Origin: Alteromonas sp. IB21
Lineage (GTDB): Bacteria; Pseudomonadota; Gammaproteobacteria; Enterobacterales; Alteromonadaceae
Direction: 5' to 3'
Assembly: GCF_016405965.1 (NCBI RefSeq)
Contig: NZ_JAEFCD010000021.1
Location: 19,990 to 83,989 of the forward strand
Length of the DNA stretch: 64,000 nucleotides
The notes beneath the pieces were generated by a model that saw only the letters and a program-made list of their open reading frames with translations, made no database searches and was not told the DNA's origin. Shown here one piece after another: positions 46,394-56,029 of this stretch (its first letter is position 1; every line of letters begins with the position of its first letter). A program made the translations under genes and the position numbers.

Positions 46394-47743
46394 CTACGTT
46401 CTCGGAATATTTAATACTTGTCCGACTCGAACAATATCGCTTGAAAGGTCATTTGCAGCTTTTATGCTGCTCACTTTAACATTATAACGCTGCGCCAGTA
46501 ACGATAATGACTCACCGCTTCTTACCCTATGGGTACGATTGTACTCTCTTTCTTGAGCCCACAGTGTACCATCAGGAGGAACTTGCTTGAAGTAACGCTT
46601 AGTTGCATTGAACATCGCAGTAGCTAAACGTTCGCGATATTTAGACCAGTTTAAGTTCTTTTCTTCCTGCGGGTTAGAAATGAAACCAACTTCAACCAGA
46701 ATGGATGGAATATCAGGCGCGGTTAAAACCGCAAAGCTCGCAGCTTGAGGTTTCCTCTTGTGAAGACTGGTTACCTGCTTTAATTCCTCAACAACTTTGT
46801 TACCCAAATCATGACTGGTTGCCATACTATGATCCATAGAAAGGCCCAGTATGGTTTCCGTTAAGTAACGCTCGCTTGATTTATCATTAATCACCTCGGC
46901 TGCGCCACCCAACAACTCGGAATGACGCTCGGATTTCTCCAACCATCGGCCTAACTCCGTATCAGCCCTGCGCATAGAAAGTACCCAAACAGAACCGCCT
47001 CGTGGTTGTGGCTGGCTAAAGGCATCGGCGTGAATAGAAATAAGCAGGTCCGCTTTTTTCTCTCTTGCGATTTCAGGGCGGCGGTTAGGCGATATATAGT
47101 AGTCATCGCTGCGTGTCATGATGGCTCGCATTCCGCGCTCTTTGTTTATCATGCTTTCAAGTTTTTTAGCTATGCTTAGCGTTATATGCTTTTCAAACGT
47201 GCCCGCAGGCCCTACAGAACCTGGGTCGTGCCCGCCGTGCCCTGCATCTATCGCGACAATAATGTCTCTATCGCGAACACTCGTTGAATCGTCAAGCACT
47301 ACGGAACTTGCTGATGCAGATGCTGTTAACGTTGCAGCGCTTCGAGGCTCACTGTCTGGTAAGTCTACAACTAGCCTATGACCATAGGTGCCCTCTGGCG
47401 GCATAGCAAATAGAGAAGGTGTCGTATTTCTGTTTAGCTCAACAACAACCCTTGCAGACGATTTGTTCTTCGGTGTGGAATAACGCAGCTTGTTGATAAG
47501 GTTACCGCTGTTTTCAATACCCGAGAGCTTAAATGCATCGTTCGTGTCGTTGAGATCAATAACTAAACGAAGAGGGTTTTTGAGCGTGAAATAGGTAAAC
47601 TCAGGTGCCGTCTTCATGTCAAAGACTACACGGGTATCGTCCGGCGACGGCCATATCCTTACTCCGTCGATATTATTTTGCGCGCCATGAGCAAACTGCA
47701 CCACAAGACACAAAAGTAATACCGAAACTATACTACGCACCAT
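46394..47743 (-). CDS. amiB: N-acetylmuramoyl-L-alanine amidase AmiB
   Basis: Zinc amidase that splits septal peptidoglycan during daughter-cell separation. 449 residues: a signal peptide (cleavage near A-H-G-A), an AMIN domain that targets the septum (about 25-125), the amidase_3 domain with D-A-G-H-G-G-H-D-P-G and later E-V-G-F-I-S-N, and a C-terminal LysM motif (about 405-447). The LysM addition is common in marine relatives. Usually activated by EnvC/NlpD-type factors. Confidence 0.97.
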   Translation of the reverse strand: MVRSIVSVLLLCLVVQFAHGAQNNIDGVRIWPSPDDTRVVFDMKTAPEFTYFTLKNPLRLVIDLNDTNDAFKLSGIENSGNLINKLRYSTPKNKSSARVVVELNRNTTPSLFAMPPEGTYGHRLVVDLPDSEPRSAATLTASASASSVVLDDSTSVRDRDIIVAIDAGHGGHDPGSVGPAGTFEKHITLSIAKKLESMINKERGMRAIMTRSDDYYISPNRRPEIAREKKADLLISIHADAFSQPQPRGGSVWVLSMRRADTELGRWLEKSERHSELLGGAAEVINDKSSERYLTETILGLSMDHSMATSHDLGNKVVEELKQVTSLHKRKPQAASFAVLTAPDIPSILVEVGFISNPQEEKNLNWSKYRERLATAMFNATKRYFKQVPPDGTLWAQEREYNRTHRVRSGESLSLLAQRYNVKVSSIKAANDLSSDIVRVGQVLNIPRT

Positions 47744-47826
47744 AATTAGCCTTCGTATTGTTGTTATGCAGCCCTCGTAAACCTCGGAGCGACTATACTT
47801 TCTATTTGTTTCACTTGTAGCGCATA

Positions 47827-48309
47827 TTAAACGCGCTTACATTGTTGAAGCAATTTAGCACCATGCGAACTTTTCGCTTCCAAGCTGAACTGTCTGCCCG
47901 ATGGTGTAATATTTATACTAATCACTAAGTCGGGAGATGCCAAGTGTTCACCACCTTTTTCAGACCATTCAATAAGCGCAATAGCGCCTGAGCCAAAATA
48001 ATCCCTGATTCCCATAAATTCGAGCTCTTCGGGATCGGCAAGGCGATACAGATCAAAGTGATAAATATTGACGTTGTCCAACTCATAAGGTTCAACCAAT
48101 GTATAGGTTGGACTTTTAACGCTACCTGAATGGCCCAAAGACTGAATAAAATAACGACTGAAGGTTGTTTTCCCTGCGCCTAAATCACCGTTAAGATAGA
48201 TAACAGCATCGGTAGGTAACTGACTTGAAACGGCTTGCGCCAAGTCCTTAGCAAGGTGCGCGGTATCATCCAATTCATTAGCAAAAAAAGAGGTATGCGG
48301 GTAAGACAT
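47827..48309 (-). CDS. tsaE: tRNA threonylcarbamoyladenosine synthesis protein TsaE
   Basis: ATPase that works with TsaB and TsaD to make t6A37 in tRNA. About 160 residues, with the P-loop G-D-L-G-A-G-K-T-T, the S-P-T-Y-T block and H-F-D-L-Y-R-L. The frame is open 72 bases further, to a TTG abutting nnr, but that N-terminus is not part of the family; ATG at 48309 has GGAAT before it. Lies between nnr and amiB as in E. coli. Confidence 0.96.
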   Translation of the reverse strand: MSYPHTSFFANELDDTAHLAKDLAQAVSSQLPTDAVIYLNGDLGAGKTTFSRYFIQSLGHSGSVKSPTYTLVEPYELDNVNIYHFDLYRLADPEELEFMGIRDYFGSGAIALIEWSEKGGEHLASPDLVISINITPSGRQFSLEAKSSHGAKLLQQCKRV

Positions 48310-48381
48310 CACAATATTCCACAGTAATCTAAGGCCGAGTAACACAGCAGATGCCTGCCCGAATAGAGCAAACCACGCCAA

Positions 48382-49881
48382 TTAGTGGTTTATGAGTGCA
48401 CGTACTGCATCAAACAAATCGCTTGCTATCATACCACGTTGACCATAGCGTTGGGCAATATCATCTCCGGCCTTTGCGTGAAGTACGACGCCATATTTTG
48501 CCGCGATGTCAGTGTCTACACCCTGGGCAAGCAGTGCGCCTAAAATTCCGCTTAAAACGTCGCCACTTCCTGCCGTGGCCATACCTGGATTACCATGACG
48601 ACAAACCCAGGTTTTCTTTTCATTGTCGATTAGCGTGCCTGCCCCTTTAAGCACACAGACTGCGTGATATCGCTGAGAGCACTGTCTCGCGTAGTTAAAT
48701 CGGTCGCTTTCTACATCGTCAATCGACACACCTAGTAGTCGTGCTGCCTCACCTGAATGAGGAGTGAGAATACTGTCTGACAGCGTAAATGCTGTTGATT
48801 GCTTACAAAGCAAGTTTAGCGCATCAGCGTCGATGACCACGGGCTTGTTTTGATGTTGACAATGCTTCAGTGTTATTTCAAACACATCTTCCGCCCATTC
48901 ATCTTGCCCGAGACCAGGGCCTATCACTACGCACGTTGCCCACGCTAGAGCATCGTCCAAGTTGAAGTCGGTTACCATTAGTTCAGGCCTACCTGCACTA
49001 ACCTGAATTACTGAAGACTCATGAGTATAAACCCGCACCATACCTGCACCGCTTCTAAGCGCCGCTTCACTTGCTAAACGAATAGCGCCCGCCGTTCCGC
49101 GGTTGCCTCCGATGCATAACAATCGGCCATATGTGCCTTTATGACTGTTAATTTCACGAGGCCCCATTCCCTTAAAGTGGTCGATATTGAGCATAGTGGC
49201 ACACGCTTTCGCAAGCCCCTGAAAAGCTTTTCCAATGCCTAAATCAGCGTAAACCAACTTGCCACAAGACTGCTTTCCAGCACCCGTCACAAGGCCAGGT
49301 TTTATCCCTACAAATGTGACCGTAATATCGGCCTGCACACAGCGGCCAAGGCTTTGCCCGGTATTGGCATCTAGACCAGAAGGTACATCCACGCTCACCA
49401 CAGGCGTTGATGATTCATTTACCGCATCAATAATATTAGCAAACTCATTTCGTATATAACTGTTAATGCCCGTTCCCAACAGGGCATCAATGACAACATC
49501 CGCTTTTTTCAGCCATGCAGCATCAAAATCATTAATACTTCCACCTGAATCAAGCCAACGTTGCTGCGCCTTTCCTGCATCGCCCTCTAACGTTCTTTGT
49601 GGTTCGACCGCACATAAATGAACTTGTTTACCCGCCAACTTGGCGTTAACAGCAGCGATGTAACCATCGCCAGCGTTATTCCCCTGACCAACTAGCACTA
49701 AATAGACATCAGAGTTTGGCATTAGCTCTAAACACTGCTTGAACACCACGTCACCCGCTCGCTGCATCAGGGTAAACATATCGCAACCTGATTCAGCTGC
49801 CGCTTGCGCCTCATTTTCCCTAACCTGATCGGCCCGAAATAATTTGTGTGATAAACTTGACGTTAATTGAGTATCTAGCAT
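48382..49881 (-). CDS. nnr: Bifunctional NAD(P)H-hydrate repair enzyme Nnr
   Basis: Repairs hydrated NAD(P)H: an N-terminal epimerase domain (YjeF_N, about 1-215, with GQGNNAGDGY) and a C-terminal ADP-dependent dehydratase (ribokinase-like, about 225-499, with G-N-P-G-M-A-T-A-G-S-G-D-V-L). Both catalytic parts are intact. The ATG at 49881 is six bases from the oppositely oriented queG ATG. Promoters of both genes must therefore lie in the other gene or overlap it. Confidence 0.96.
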   Translation of the reverse strand: MLDTQLTSSLSHKLFRADQVRENEAQAAAESGCDMFTLMQRAGDVVFKQCLELMPNSDVYLVLVGQGNNAGDGYIAAVNAKLAGKQVHLCAVEPQRTLEGDAGKAQQRWLDSGGSINDFDAAWLKKADVVIDALLGTGINSYIRNEFANIIDAVNESSTPVVSVDVPSGLDANTGQSLGRCVQADITVTFVGIKPGLVTGAGKQSCGKLVYADLGIGKAFQGLAKACATMLNIDHFKGMGPREINSHKGTYGRLLCIGGNRGTAGAIRLASEAALRSGAGMVRVYTHESSVIQVSAGRPELMVTDFNLDDALAWATCVVIGPGLGQDEWAEDVFEITLKHCQHQNKPVVIDADALNLLCKQSTAFTLSDSILTPHSGEAARLLGVSIDDVESDRFNYARQCSQRYHAVCVLKGAGTLIDNEKKTWVCRHGNPGMATAGSGDVLSGILGALLAQGVDTDIAAKYGVVLHAKAGDDIAQRYGQRGMIASDLFDAVRALINH

Positions 49882-49887
49882 GAGCAA

Positions 49888-51030
49888 ATGTCCGAAATTA
49901 GTTCTATCGACCTCGTTGAATTAACAAACAATATCAAGGCTTGGGGAGCAGCGCTAGGCTTTCAGCAAGTCGGCATCAGCGATATTGATCTAAATCAGCA
50001 CGAGTCCCATTTGCAAGCATGGTTAGACAATGGGTATCACGGCGACATGACCTACATGGAAAACCATGGGATGAAGCGCGCCCGGCCGAGCGAGCTAGTG
50101 CCTGGCACCTTGCGCGTAATTAGTGTTCGTATGAACTATTTGCCTCCGGATGCATCATTTGCCAAGCACCTCAAAAATAGAGAGATAGGGTACATAAGTC
50201 GCTACGCGTTAGGGCGCGACTATCACAAGGTATTGCGTAAGCGTTTAAAGCAGCTGGGTGACAAAATTACCGCATCACTCAAGCATACTCAGTACCGTCC
50301 GTTTGTAGATTCCGCGCCAGTATTAGAACATGCTATCGCTGAAAAAGCAGGCATAGGTTGGACAGGAAAACATAGTTTAACGCTTAATAAAGAGGCGGGT
50401 TCTTGGTTCTTTTTAGGCGAGCTTTTTATCAACCTTCCCCTACCTGTTGACGCTCCTGTTGAAGAAAACTGCGGTAATTGCACTGCTTGCTTAACGATAT
50501 GTCCGACTAATGCGATTGTTGCCCCATATACGGTAGATGCTCGCCGCTGCATTTCATATCTCACTATAGAATCGGACAAAGACATACCGGAAGAATTAAG
50601 GCCCATGATGGGCAATCGAATCTATGGCTGCGATGACTGTCAACTGGTTTGCCCTTGGAATCGCTATGCCAACGTGACCAATGAAGAAGACTTCCATCCT
50701 AGAGAAGTCCTCCACGGACAAAGTTTACATACCCTCTTTAGCTGGTCTGAAGAAACATTTTTATCTAATACAGAGGGCTCGCCAATAAGGCGAATAGGCT
50801 ATGAAAAGTGGCAGCGCAATATTGCCGTGGCACTTGGAAACGCACCATACAACAGTGAAGTCATCGCGCTTTTACACGAGAGGCGGGGTACAGTAAGCAA
50901 TTTGGTAGACCGTCATATTGATTGGGCACTTGAACAGCAGCAGCGTAAAAAAAGCGCATTGGAGAGTCAAAATAGGCAGCAGCATCGATTAATACGCGTT
51001 ATAGAAAAAGGTTTGCCCCGCGACGCTTGA
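49888..51030 (+). CDS. queG: Epoxyqueuosine reductase QueG
   Basis: Final step of queuosine formation in tRNA: cobalamin-dependent reduction of epoxyqueuosine. 380 residues; the two [4Fe-4S] motifs are C-G-N-C-T-A-C-L-T-I-C-P and C-D-D-C-Q-L-V-C-P-W, with a further cysteine in R-R-C-I-S-Y. The C-terminal HEAT-like part follows. Divergent from nnr, the same neighbourhood as in E. coli (yjeS-yjeF). Confidence 0.97.
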   Translation: MSEISSIDLVELTNNIKAWGAALGFQQVGISDIDLNQHESHLQAWLDNGYHGDMTYMENHGMKRARPSELVPGTLRVISVRMNYLPPDASFAKHLKNREIGYISRYALGRDYHKVLRKRLKQLGDKITASLKHTQYRPFVDSAPVLEHAIAEKAGIGWTGKHSLTLNKEAGSWFFLGELFINLPLPVDAPVEENCGNCTACLTICPTNAIVAPYTVDARRCISYLTIESDKDIPEELRPMMGNRIYGCDDCQLVCPWNRYANVTNEEDFHPREVLHGQSLHTLFSWSEETFLSNTEGSPIRRIGYEKWQRNIAVALGNAPYNSEVIALLHERRGTVSNLVDRHIDWALEQQQRKKSALESQNRQQHRLIRVIEKGLPRDA

Positions 51031-51062
51031 TGCAAAAATACGCGAAAACCGTCTTTCCCCTG

Positions 51063-51695
51063 TTAACCCGCTGACGCCACCTTTTGATTTAATTCAGCCT
51101 GTATGCCCTTGTCGAATTCTTCTTTAGTGCCCGGCAAATATTCGGCGGCGAATGACACATTGAGCTTTACACCACGCTGTGCGAGTTGAGTGGCAATGAC
51201 TGGGGGGCCGAAGTGCCACCACGGTTCTCTCTCAAGCGCATCAATAACAGAAGAAAGCTCTGCTTCAGAGCCGTCGTATTCACCCACTAGCTCGCACAAT
51301 CCGTTTTCACATTTAACAGAGCTCAAGACAAAGCGCTCGTTGTTTGGAGGGAGCGAGAAAAATGTAGCAAGCGACCCCTCAGTCTCAGAATAGAAGTTAT
51401 CTGACGCAGTTGGGCTTAAGCCATCTGCACCCTCACCAGAACGTGTATTAATTTGCGTTGATTCCGTGGCAGGAACACTACTGCGTTGAACACCCTCCTG
51501 CCCGTTGCCGGAAACCAATTTCGTTGCTGGTTTCATGACTTTAAGCTCGCTTGTTTCAGTGGCGCGAGAACGGTCTAACACCGAGGTTAGTCGTTCTTTC
51601 TCGGCGTTTGATTCGCTGAGTTGGTGTTGATAACTGAAGACCTTATAACCCGCTATTAATGCAAATAATATCAGCCCCACAAGCCACGTTTTCAT
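51063..51695 (-). CDS. Membrane-anchored hypothetical protein
   Basis: I do not recognise this 210-residue protein. One N-terminal membrane helix (about 4-20) is followed by a short coiled-coil-like stretch (24-45), a low-complexity S/T/G/E linker and a compact C-terminal domain (about 118-205) with a close cysteine pair (C-E-N-G-L-C) that may form a disulfide in the periplasm. Only 24 bases separate it from the upstream hemE, so it is probably its operon partner, though no heme role is evident. Confidence 0.7.
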   Translation of the reverse strand: MKTWLVGLILFALIAGYKVFSYQHQLSESNAEKERLTSVLDRSRATETSELKVMKPATKLVSGNGQEGVQRSSVPATESTQINTRSGEGADGLSPTASDNFYSETEGSLATFFSLPPNNERFVLSSVKCENGLCELVGEYDGSEAELSSVIDALEREPWWHFGPPVIATQLAQRGVKLNVSFAAEYLPGTKEEFDKGIQAELNQKVASAG

Positions 51696-51719
51696 TAAAC
51701 AACCTTTATTGAAGTATGC

Positions 51720-52811
51720 TTACTTGTGATATTGCTTACTGAATTTATGCACTGCATCAACGAACACGCCGGCATTTTCAGGTGGAACGTCTAGGTGGAT
51801 ACCGTGACCTAGATTAAACACATGGCCACTACCTTCACCGTAACCTTCTAAAATTGACGCTACTTCCTGCTCAATTCGCTGCGGCTGCGCATAGAGCATC
51901 GACGGGTCCATGTTCCCCTGAAGCGCAACTTTATCGCCTATTCGCGCTCGCGCTTCTTTAATATCGATGGTCCAATCTAGGCCAACGGCATCACAGCCAG
52001 TCGCAGCGATAGATTCCAACCACATTCCGCCATTCTTCGTGAACAATGTAACCGGCACTTTTCGACCTTCATTTTCACGAGTTAGGCCGCTAACAATTCG
52101 TTCCATGTACTGCAACGAGAATTCTTTGTAGTCGCGAGGTGATAACACACCGCCCCAGGTGTCAAAGACCATAACCGACTGAGCACCCGCTGCAATTTGT
52201 GCATTTAGGTATTCCGTTACTGAGTCGGCTAATTTTTCCAACAGCGCATGAAGGATTGCTGGCTCAGCAAACGCCATTTTCTTTATTTTCGTGAAGGCTT
52301 TACTTGAACCACCTTCGATCATGTAAGTGGCAAGGGTCCAAGGGCTTCCAGAAAAGCCTATTAAAGGAACTTCACCTTTAAGCTCACGTCGAATTGTGCG
52401 AACGGCATTCATGACGTATTGCAATTCACCTTCTGGATCAGGAAGGCCAATTTTGTCAACGTCAGCTTTGCACGTGATAGGATTTTTGAAACGAGGACCT
52501 TCACCCGTTTCGAAATAAAGACCTAGCCCCATCGCATCAGGGATGGTCAAAATATCTGAAAACAGAATAGCTGCGTCCAACGGAAAACGACGCAAGGGTT
52601 GAAGCGTGACTTCACAGGCGAGCTCTGCGTTTTTACAAAGTGACATAAAGTCGCCAGCTACTGCGCGCGTTGCTTTGTACTCTGGTAGGTAGCGTCCCGC
52701 TTGTCGCATCATCCATACAGGTGTGACATCTACCGGCTGCTTAAGTAACGCACGCAAATAACGATCGTTCTTTAACGCGGGCTTATCAACACTGGGGAAA
52801 TTTTGCGACAT
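51720..52811 (-). CDS. hemE: Uroporphyrinogen decarboxylase HemE
   Basis: Decarboxylates uroporphyrinogen III to coproporphyrinogen III in heme synthesis. About 363 residues, with the N-terminal signature [14 protein letters not shown] and [13 protein letters not shown]. The conserved D in F-S-D-I-L and the final G-H-G-I block are present. A GTG nine bases upstream is possible, but AGGTGAG placed five bases before the ATG favours 52811. Confidence 0.97.
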   Translation of the reverse strand: MSQNFPSVDKPALKNDRYLRALLKQPVDVTPVWMMRQAGRYLPEYKATRAVAGDFMSLCKNAELACEVTLQPLRRFPLDAAILFSDILTIPDAMGLGLYFETGEGPRFKNPITCKADVDKIGLPDPEGELQYVMNAVRTIRRELKGEVPLIGFSGSPWTLATYMIEGGSSKAFTKIKKMAFAEPAILHALLEKLADSVTEYLNAQIAAGAQSVMVFDTWGGVLSPRDYKEFSLQYMERIVSGLTRENEGRKVPVTLFTKNGGMWLESIAATGCDAVGLDWTIDIKEARARIGDKVALQGNMDPSMLYAQPQRIEQEVASILEGYGEGSGHVFNLGHGIHLDVPPENAGVFVDAVHKFSKQYHK

Positions 52812-52920
52812 ATAACTCACCTAAATAACAGAAGATAATTGAGCGCGAAAGTATACCAGCATTCTTTATGAGGTGCGCTAAAACCTGAGCTAAAAAATCG
52901 ACGTTTAAACGACAATCTTA

Positions 52921-53003
52921 TTGAAAAAGCCATACTGTCGATTATTAAAGACGAACAAACCTTGAAAAAATAACTTGCGCTAACAAAAAGGGTTTGTTAT
53001 CAA
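52921..53003 (+). promoter_or_regulatory. Candidate sigma-70 promoters for an orphan transcript
   Basis: Two -35/-10 pairs face right in the gap upstream of hemE: TTGAAA-16-TATTAA (52921-52948) and TTGCGC-17-TATCAA (52975-53003). No open frame follows, but a terminator does at 53057. They could drive a small RNA. Each match is only moderate. Confidence 0.35.
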
Positions 53004-53009
53004 TATAGG

Positions 53010-53080
53010 CGTTAAAGAGAAGAAGCCCTCAAATGGGACCGTGCTAAACTTATTGGAACCCTGCCTCGGCAGGGTTTTTT
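53010..53080 (+). ncRNA. Candidate small RNA upstream of the nudC 3' end
   Basis: A ~70-nt stretch between a possible promoter and a strong terminator, with no reading frame. It contains a small stem (CCC...GGG near 53026) and an unpaired A/U-rich segment before the terminator, a layout typical of Hfq-binding RNAs. It matches no family I know. Existence is inferred from the orphan terminator. Confidence 0.3.
53057..53080 (+). terminator. Orphan rightward terminator
   Basis: AACCCTGCC pairs with GGCAGGGTT (9 bp, tight loop) and six T follow. It faces right, yet the neighbouring genes hemE and nudC are both on the minus strand, so it has no obvious coding gene to terminate. Read on the minus strand it lacks a T tract. 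Confidence 0.8.
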
Positions 53081-53912
53081 ATTTGTTGCCGATTAGAGAC
53101 ACTGTTTCAGCGATAAGCTGCCCTGCAATTGACACTTTCGGTGGAATAGTTGGAAGGTTATCAATGTCAAACCACTGTGCATCGTCTATTTCGTTCTCTT
53201 GGCAGCGAATTTCTCCCGCATCATATTCCGCAATAAACCCCACCATAAGTGAATGAGGAAATGGCCAAGGTTGGCTATTATAGTATCTTAAGTTTTTAAC
53301 TTTTACCCCTACCTCTTCAAACACCTCTCGGTGCACCGCTTGCTCAAGACTTTCTCCACTTTCAACAAAGCCAGCTAAGGTCGAGTACATGTTAGCATCC
53401 CTATGGCGAACGCCCTTAGCTAGGAGCACTTTTTCGTTATTGTGAATTGCCACTATGATACAAGGAGATACTCGCGGGTAACTTCGATGTTGGCAGCGAT
53501 GGCAATGCACAGCCATTTCCCAATCTACGCGCTCTGCTTTAGAGCCGCATTGGCCGCAAAATTGATGGGTCCGCAAAAAATGGATGTATTGCCAAGCCCT
53601 TCCGATAACCGAAAAAGCAATATCATATTCAGCAAAAAGGAGTTGTCTTAAGGACACGCGCTCCCAACCTGGCTCTTCAATATGCTCTGCCCCCAAATCA
53701 ACCACAAATACTGGCAGATCGCGCTGTGCGGTTTCGTTTAGAGGAGGTAGTTGATGAATATCATTGATATATGGCGCTAAAAATGAGACTTCATTCAAAT
53801 AAGCGACAGGAATAGACGCTGACGACTCTTTAATAACTAATTTTTCTCGACTGAATACCACCCACATGGCTTGTTGGGTTGTAAGTATTGTCTCGTCTAA
53901 CTTAACCATCAT
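53079..53912 (-). CDS. nudC: NADH pyrophosphatase / NAD-cap hydrolase NudC
   Basis: A Nudix enzyme that cleaves NADH and removes NAD caps from RNA 5' ends. 277 residues: an N-terminal domain, a zinc ribbon (C-G-Q-C-G then C-H-R-C, near 117-138), and the Nudix box G-F-V-E-S-G-E-S-L...R-E-V-F-E-E-V-G near 180-202. The S-Q-P-W-P-F-P-x-S motif of the NADH-type subfamily is present (SQPWPFPHSLM). GAGGTG lies seven bases before the ATG. Confidence 0.96.
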   Translation of the reverse strand: MMVKLDETILTTQQAMWVVFSREKLVIKESSASIPVAYLNEVSFLAPYINDIHQLPPLNETAQRDLPVFVVDLGAEHIEEPGWERVSLRQLLFAEYDIAFSVIGRAWQYIHFLRTHQFCGQCGSKAERVDWEMAVHCHRCQHRSYPRVSPCIIVAIHNNEKVLLAKGVRHRDANMYSTLAGFVESGESLEQAVHREVFEEVGVKVKNLRYYNSQPWPFPHSLMVGFIAEYDAGEIRCQENEIDDAQWFDIDNLPTIPPKVSIAGQLIAETVSLIGNK

Positions 53913-54073
53913 TGCACATCACCTCTGTCTTATCATTTCGAATAGTACACTATTACTCGACACTAGTAATCGTAACGCCGACGTTTAAATCGGAACTTTT
54001 TCTGGCAAAATTTGTGTCGCAAGAGCACGGTGTTATACTGGTCATATTGTCGCTAAATGAGTAGCACACCAAT

Positions 54074-54538
54074 ATGTTGCAACAATTAGAAAGCGCTAAG
54101 TCCAAATGGGGTGGTAAGAGTCATGTGATCGACCGGTGGTTGATGGACAGACAAGCATTGTTAGTTTCTTTTTGTGAACTAGCGGGTATTAACAAGAACA
54201 GTGAGTGCCTACCCGATGCCGACGAAATAGCTAGTTTTTGCAGTGCACTACTCGATTACTTATCTGCAGGACACTTTGAGATCTTCGATATTTTGGTGGA
54301 AAACGACAAAGAAGGTCTTGATTTGAGAGACAAGCTATACCCTGAATTGTCAAAAACTACTGACGCAGCTCTCGCATTTAATGATACGTTTGCACAATCA
54401 GTAACGCTTGAGCAGGCCGCTGATTTAGACTCAGCGTTAGCGTCGCTCGGTGAAACATTAGAAGAGCGTTTCATGTTGGAAGATGAGTTGATATCTCACG
54501 TACACACAAACCAACGTGATCCAGAACTAACGCTTTAA
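54074..54538 (+). CDS. rsd: Rsd/AlgQ family sigma-70 regulator
   Basis: A 154-residue helical protein of the Rsd/AlgQ family, which binds region 4 of sigma-70 and helps alternative sigma factors in stationary phase. The N-terminal W-L-M-D-R-Q-A-L-L-V-S-F/Y-like motif (RWLMDRQALLVSFCEL) and the C-terminal L-E-E-R-F-M-L-E-D-E-L-I block are clear. Only 35 bases precede zur, so these genes may be cotranscribed. Confidence 0.93.
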   Translation: MLQQLESAKSKWGGKSHVIDRWLMDRQALLVSFCELAGINKNSECLPDADEIASFCSALLDYLSAGHFEIFDILVENDKEGLDLRDKLYPELSKTTDAALAFNDTFAQSVTLEQAADLDSALASLGETLEERFMLEDELISHVHTNQRDPELTL

Positions 54539-54573
54539 TATAACAATGAAAGTCGAGTTTACGGTTATCATCA

Positions 54574-55047
54574 ATGAACAAAACCACACTTATTCATAAA
54601 GCACGGGCGTATTGCGAGCAGCGCGGCGCTAGATTTACACCGCTACGGGAAAAGGTGTATGAAATTCTTGTGTCAAAGCACGGGCCTATGGGCGCCTATG
54701 AGCTCCTCGACTCTTTGAAGGAAACAGAGTCGAGCGCTAAACCTGCTACCGTCTATCGCGCTCTCGACTTCCTTCTTGATTTTGGATTAATACACCGTTT
54801 GGAGTCTACAAACGCGTTCGTTGCCTGCTATCACTTTGGTTGTAATCACCCCGTTCAATTTTTAATCTGCGATAGCTGCGGCGATGTCGCTGAGATACAG
54901 TCAGAGGGGCTAAAAGACACCCTTGATAGTCAAGCTCAGCAACATGGTTTTAAAGTATCGAAACAAACTATAGAGGCTCATGGATTATGTGCCGATTGTC
55001 AAAAAACGGAAGCGCAGTCTGACTTGGAGAGTGTAAATGAATGCTGA
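54574..55047 (+). CDS. zur: Zinc uptake regulator Zur (Fur family)
   Basis: A zinc-sensing repressor of zinc transport genes, 157 residues. The winged helix ends in K-P-A-T-V-Y-R-A-L-D-F-L. The structural zinc site is formed by C-D-S-C-G and C-A-D-C, as in Zur; the C-Y-H-F-G-C-N-H-P part holds regulatory ligands and separates it from Fur. Its stop overlaps the next gene by 11 bases. Confidence 0.94.
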   Translation: MNKTTLIHKARAYCEQRGARFTPLREKVYEILVSKHGPMGAYELLDSLKETESSAKPATVYRALDFLLDFGLIHRLESTNAFVACYHFGCNHPVQFLICDSCGDVAEIQSEGLKDTLDSQAQQHGFKVSKQTIEAHGLCADCQKTEAQSDLESVNEC

Positions 55048-55501
55048 TTTTGTTAACCCGTTTATTGCAGGGCTTCTCAATGTGCTTGAAACGATGGCAC
55101 AGACAAAACTAACGCCTGGAAAACCGAAGCGTAAACAAAATGACATCGCAAAGGGAGATGTTTCAGGGCTTATCGGTATGGTGGGGCCTGAAGTCAGAGG
55201 TTCGATGTCTATCACTTTTGAAGAGTCTCTGGCACTTACCATTATGGAAAGGATGGTAGGCGAGCGTCCTGAGAAACTTGATGCTGAAGTGGGTGATATG
55301 GTTGGTGAAGTGACCAACATGATTTGCGGTAATGCAAAGCGCGATCTCGCTGAACGGGGTTATGAATTTGGAATGGCAACCCCGATTGTCGTTTCCGGAA
55401 AGCAACACACAATAAGCCACCAAGTAGACGGCGCAAAAATCATCCTTCCTTTTATGTGTGATGAAGGCTTGGCATATTTGGAAATTTGTTTTGACAAATA
55501 A
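55037..55501 (+). CDS. CheX-like chemotaxis phosphatase domain protein
   Basis: A 154-residue protein of the CheX/CheC-like family, which dephosphorylates CheY-P. The conserved catalytic block [12 protein letters not shown] near residues 94-105 has the expected E and N. The N-terminal [11 protein letters not shown] is typical. GGAG lies seven bases before the ATG, inside the 3' end of zur. No other chemotaxis gene is near, so its response-regulator target is unknown. Confidence 0.85.
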   Translation: MNADFVNPFIAGLLNVLETMAQTKLTPGKPKRKQNDIAKGDVSGLIGMVGPEVRGSMSITFEESLALTIMERMVGERPEKLDAEVGDMVGEVTNMICGNAKRDLAERGYEFGMATPIVVSGKQHTISHQVDGAKIILPFMCDEGLAYLEICFDK

Positions 55502-55928
55502 TTTCTGGCAGTCTGAAAAAATTACACTCGACAGTTATCCAAGGGGCTTTCATCTGATTACACCTCACGTGGAAGCAGCCTTACCCAGTATCCGCCAAGT
55601 TGAAGTAGGCCTGTTACATTTATTCCTCCAGCACACCAGCGCAAGTTTAACTATTAACGAAAATGCTGACCCGACAGTACGTCAAGATATGGAAGCATTC
55701 TTCAACCATAGTGTAAAAGAAGAACTTTCTTTTTTCAGGCATACTTATGAAGGTAAAGATGATATGCCTGCACACTTAAAATCGAGTATACTAGGCTGTC
55801 AACTTATTATTCCTGTCCAACAAGGTAAGCTTGCACTTGGCACGTGGCAGGGTATCATGCTTGGTGAACACCGAGATCATGGTGGAAGACGAACAATTAT
55901 TGCCACATTACAAGGGATCGCAGCCTAA
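55491..55928 (+). CDS. yjbQ: YjbQ family (UPF0047) protein
   Basis: A member of the YjbQ/UPF0047 family, annotated in databases as secondary thiamine-phosphate synthase; that role is weakly supported. About 145 residues from TTG at 55491, which has GGAA seven bases upstream and starts at the family's usual N-terminus; the frame opens at an ATG 33 bases earlier. Conserved [11 protein letters not shown] and G-E-H-R-D-H are present, with three histidines likely binding metal. Its start overlaps the end of the CheX-like gene by 11 bases. Confidence 0.87.
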   Translation: MTNNFWQSEKITLDSYPRGFHLITPHVEAALPSIRQVEVGLLHLFLQHTSASLTINENADPTVRQDMEAFFNHSVKEELSFFRHTYEGKDDMPAHLKSSILGCQLIIPVQQGKLALGTWQGIMLGEHRDHGGRRTIIATLQGIAA

Positions 55929-56029
55929 CCCATATTATAAATGGCATAGTTTGTGCTTGAAAAAATCACTAAGCACAACACACAATTATCATAAATCGAT
56001 AATCACTCAACGTTAAACAGGATGTGACT

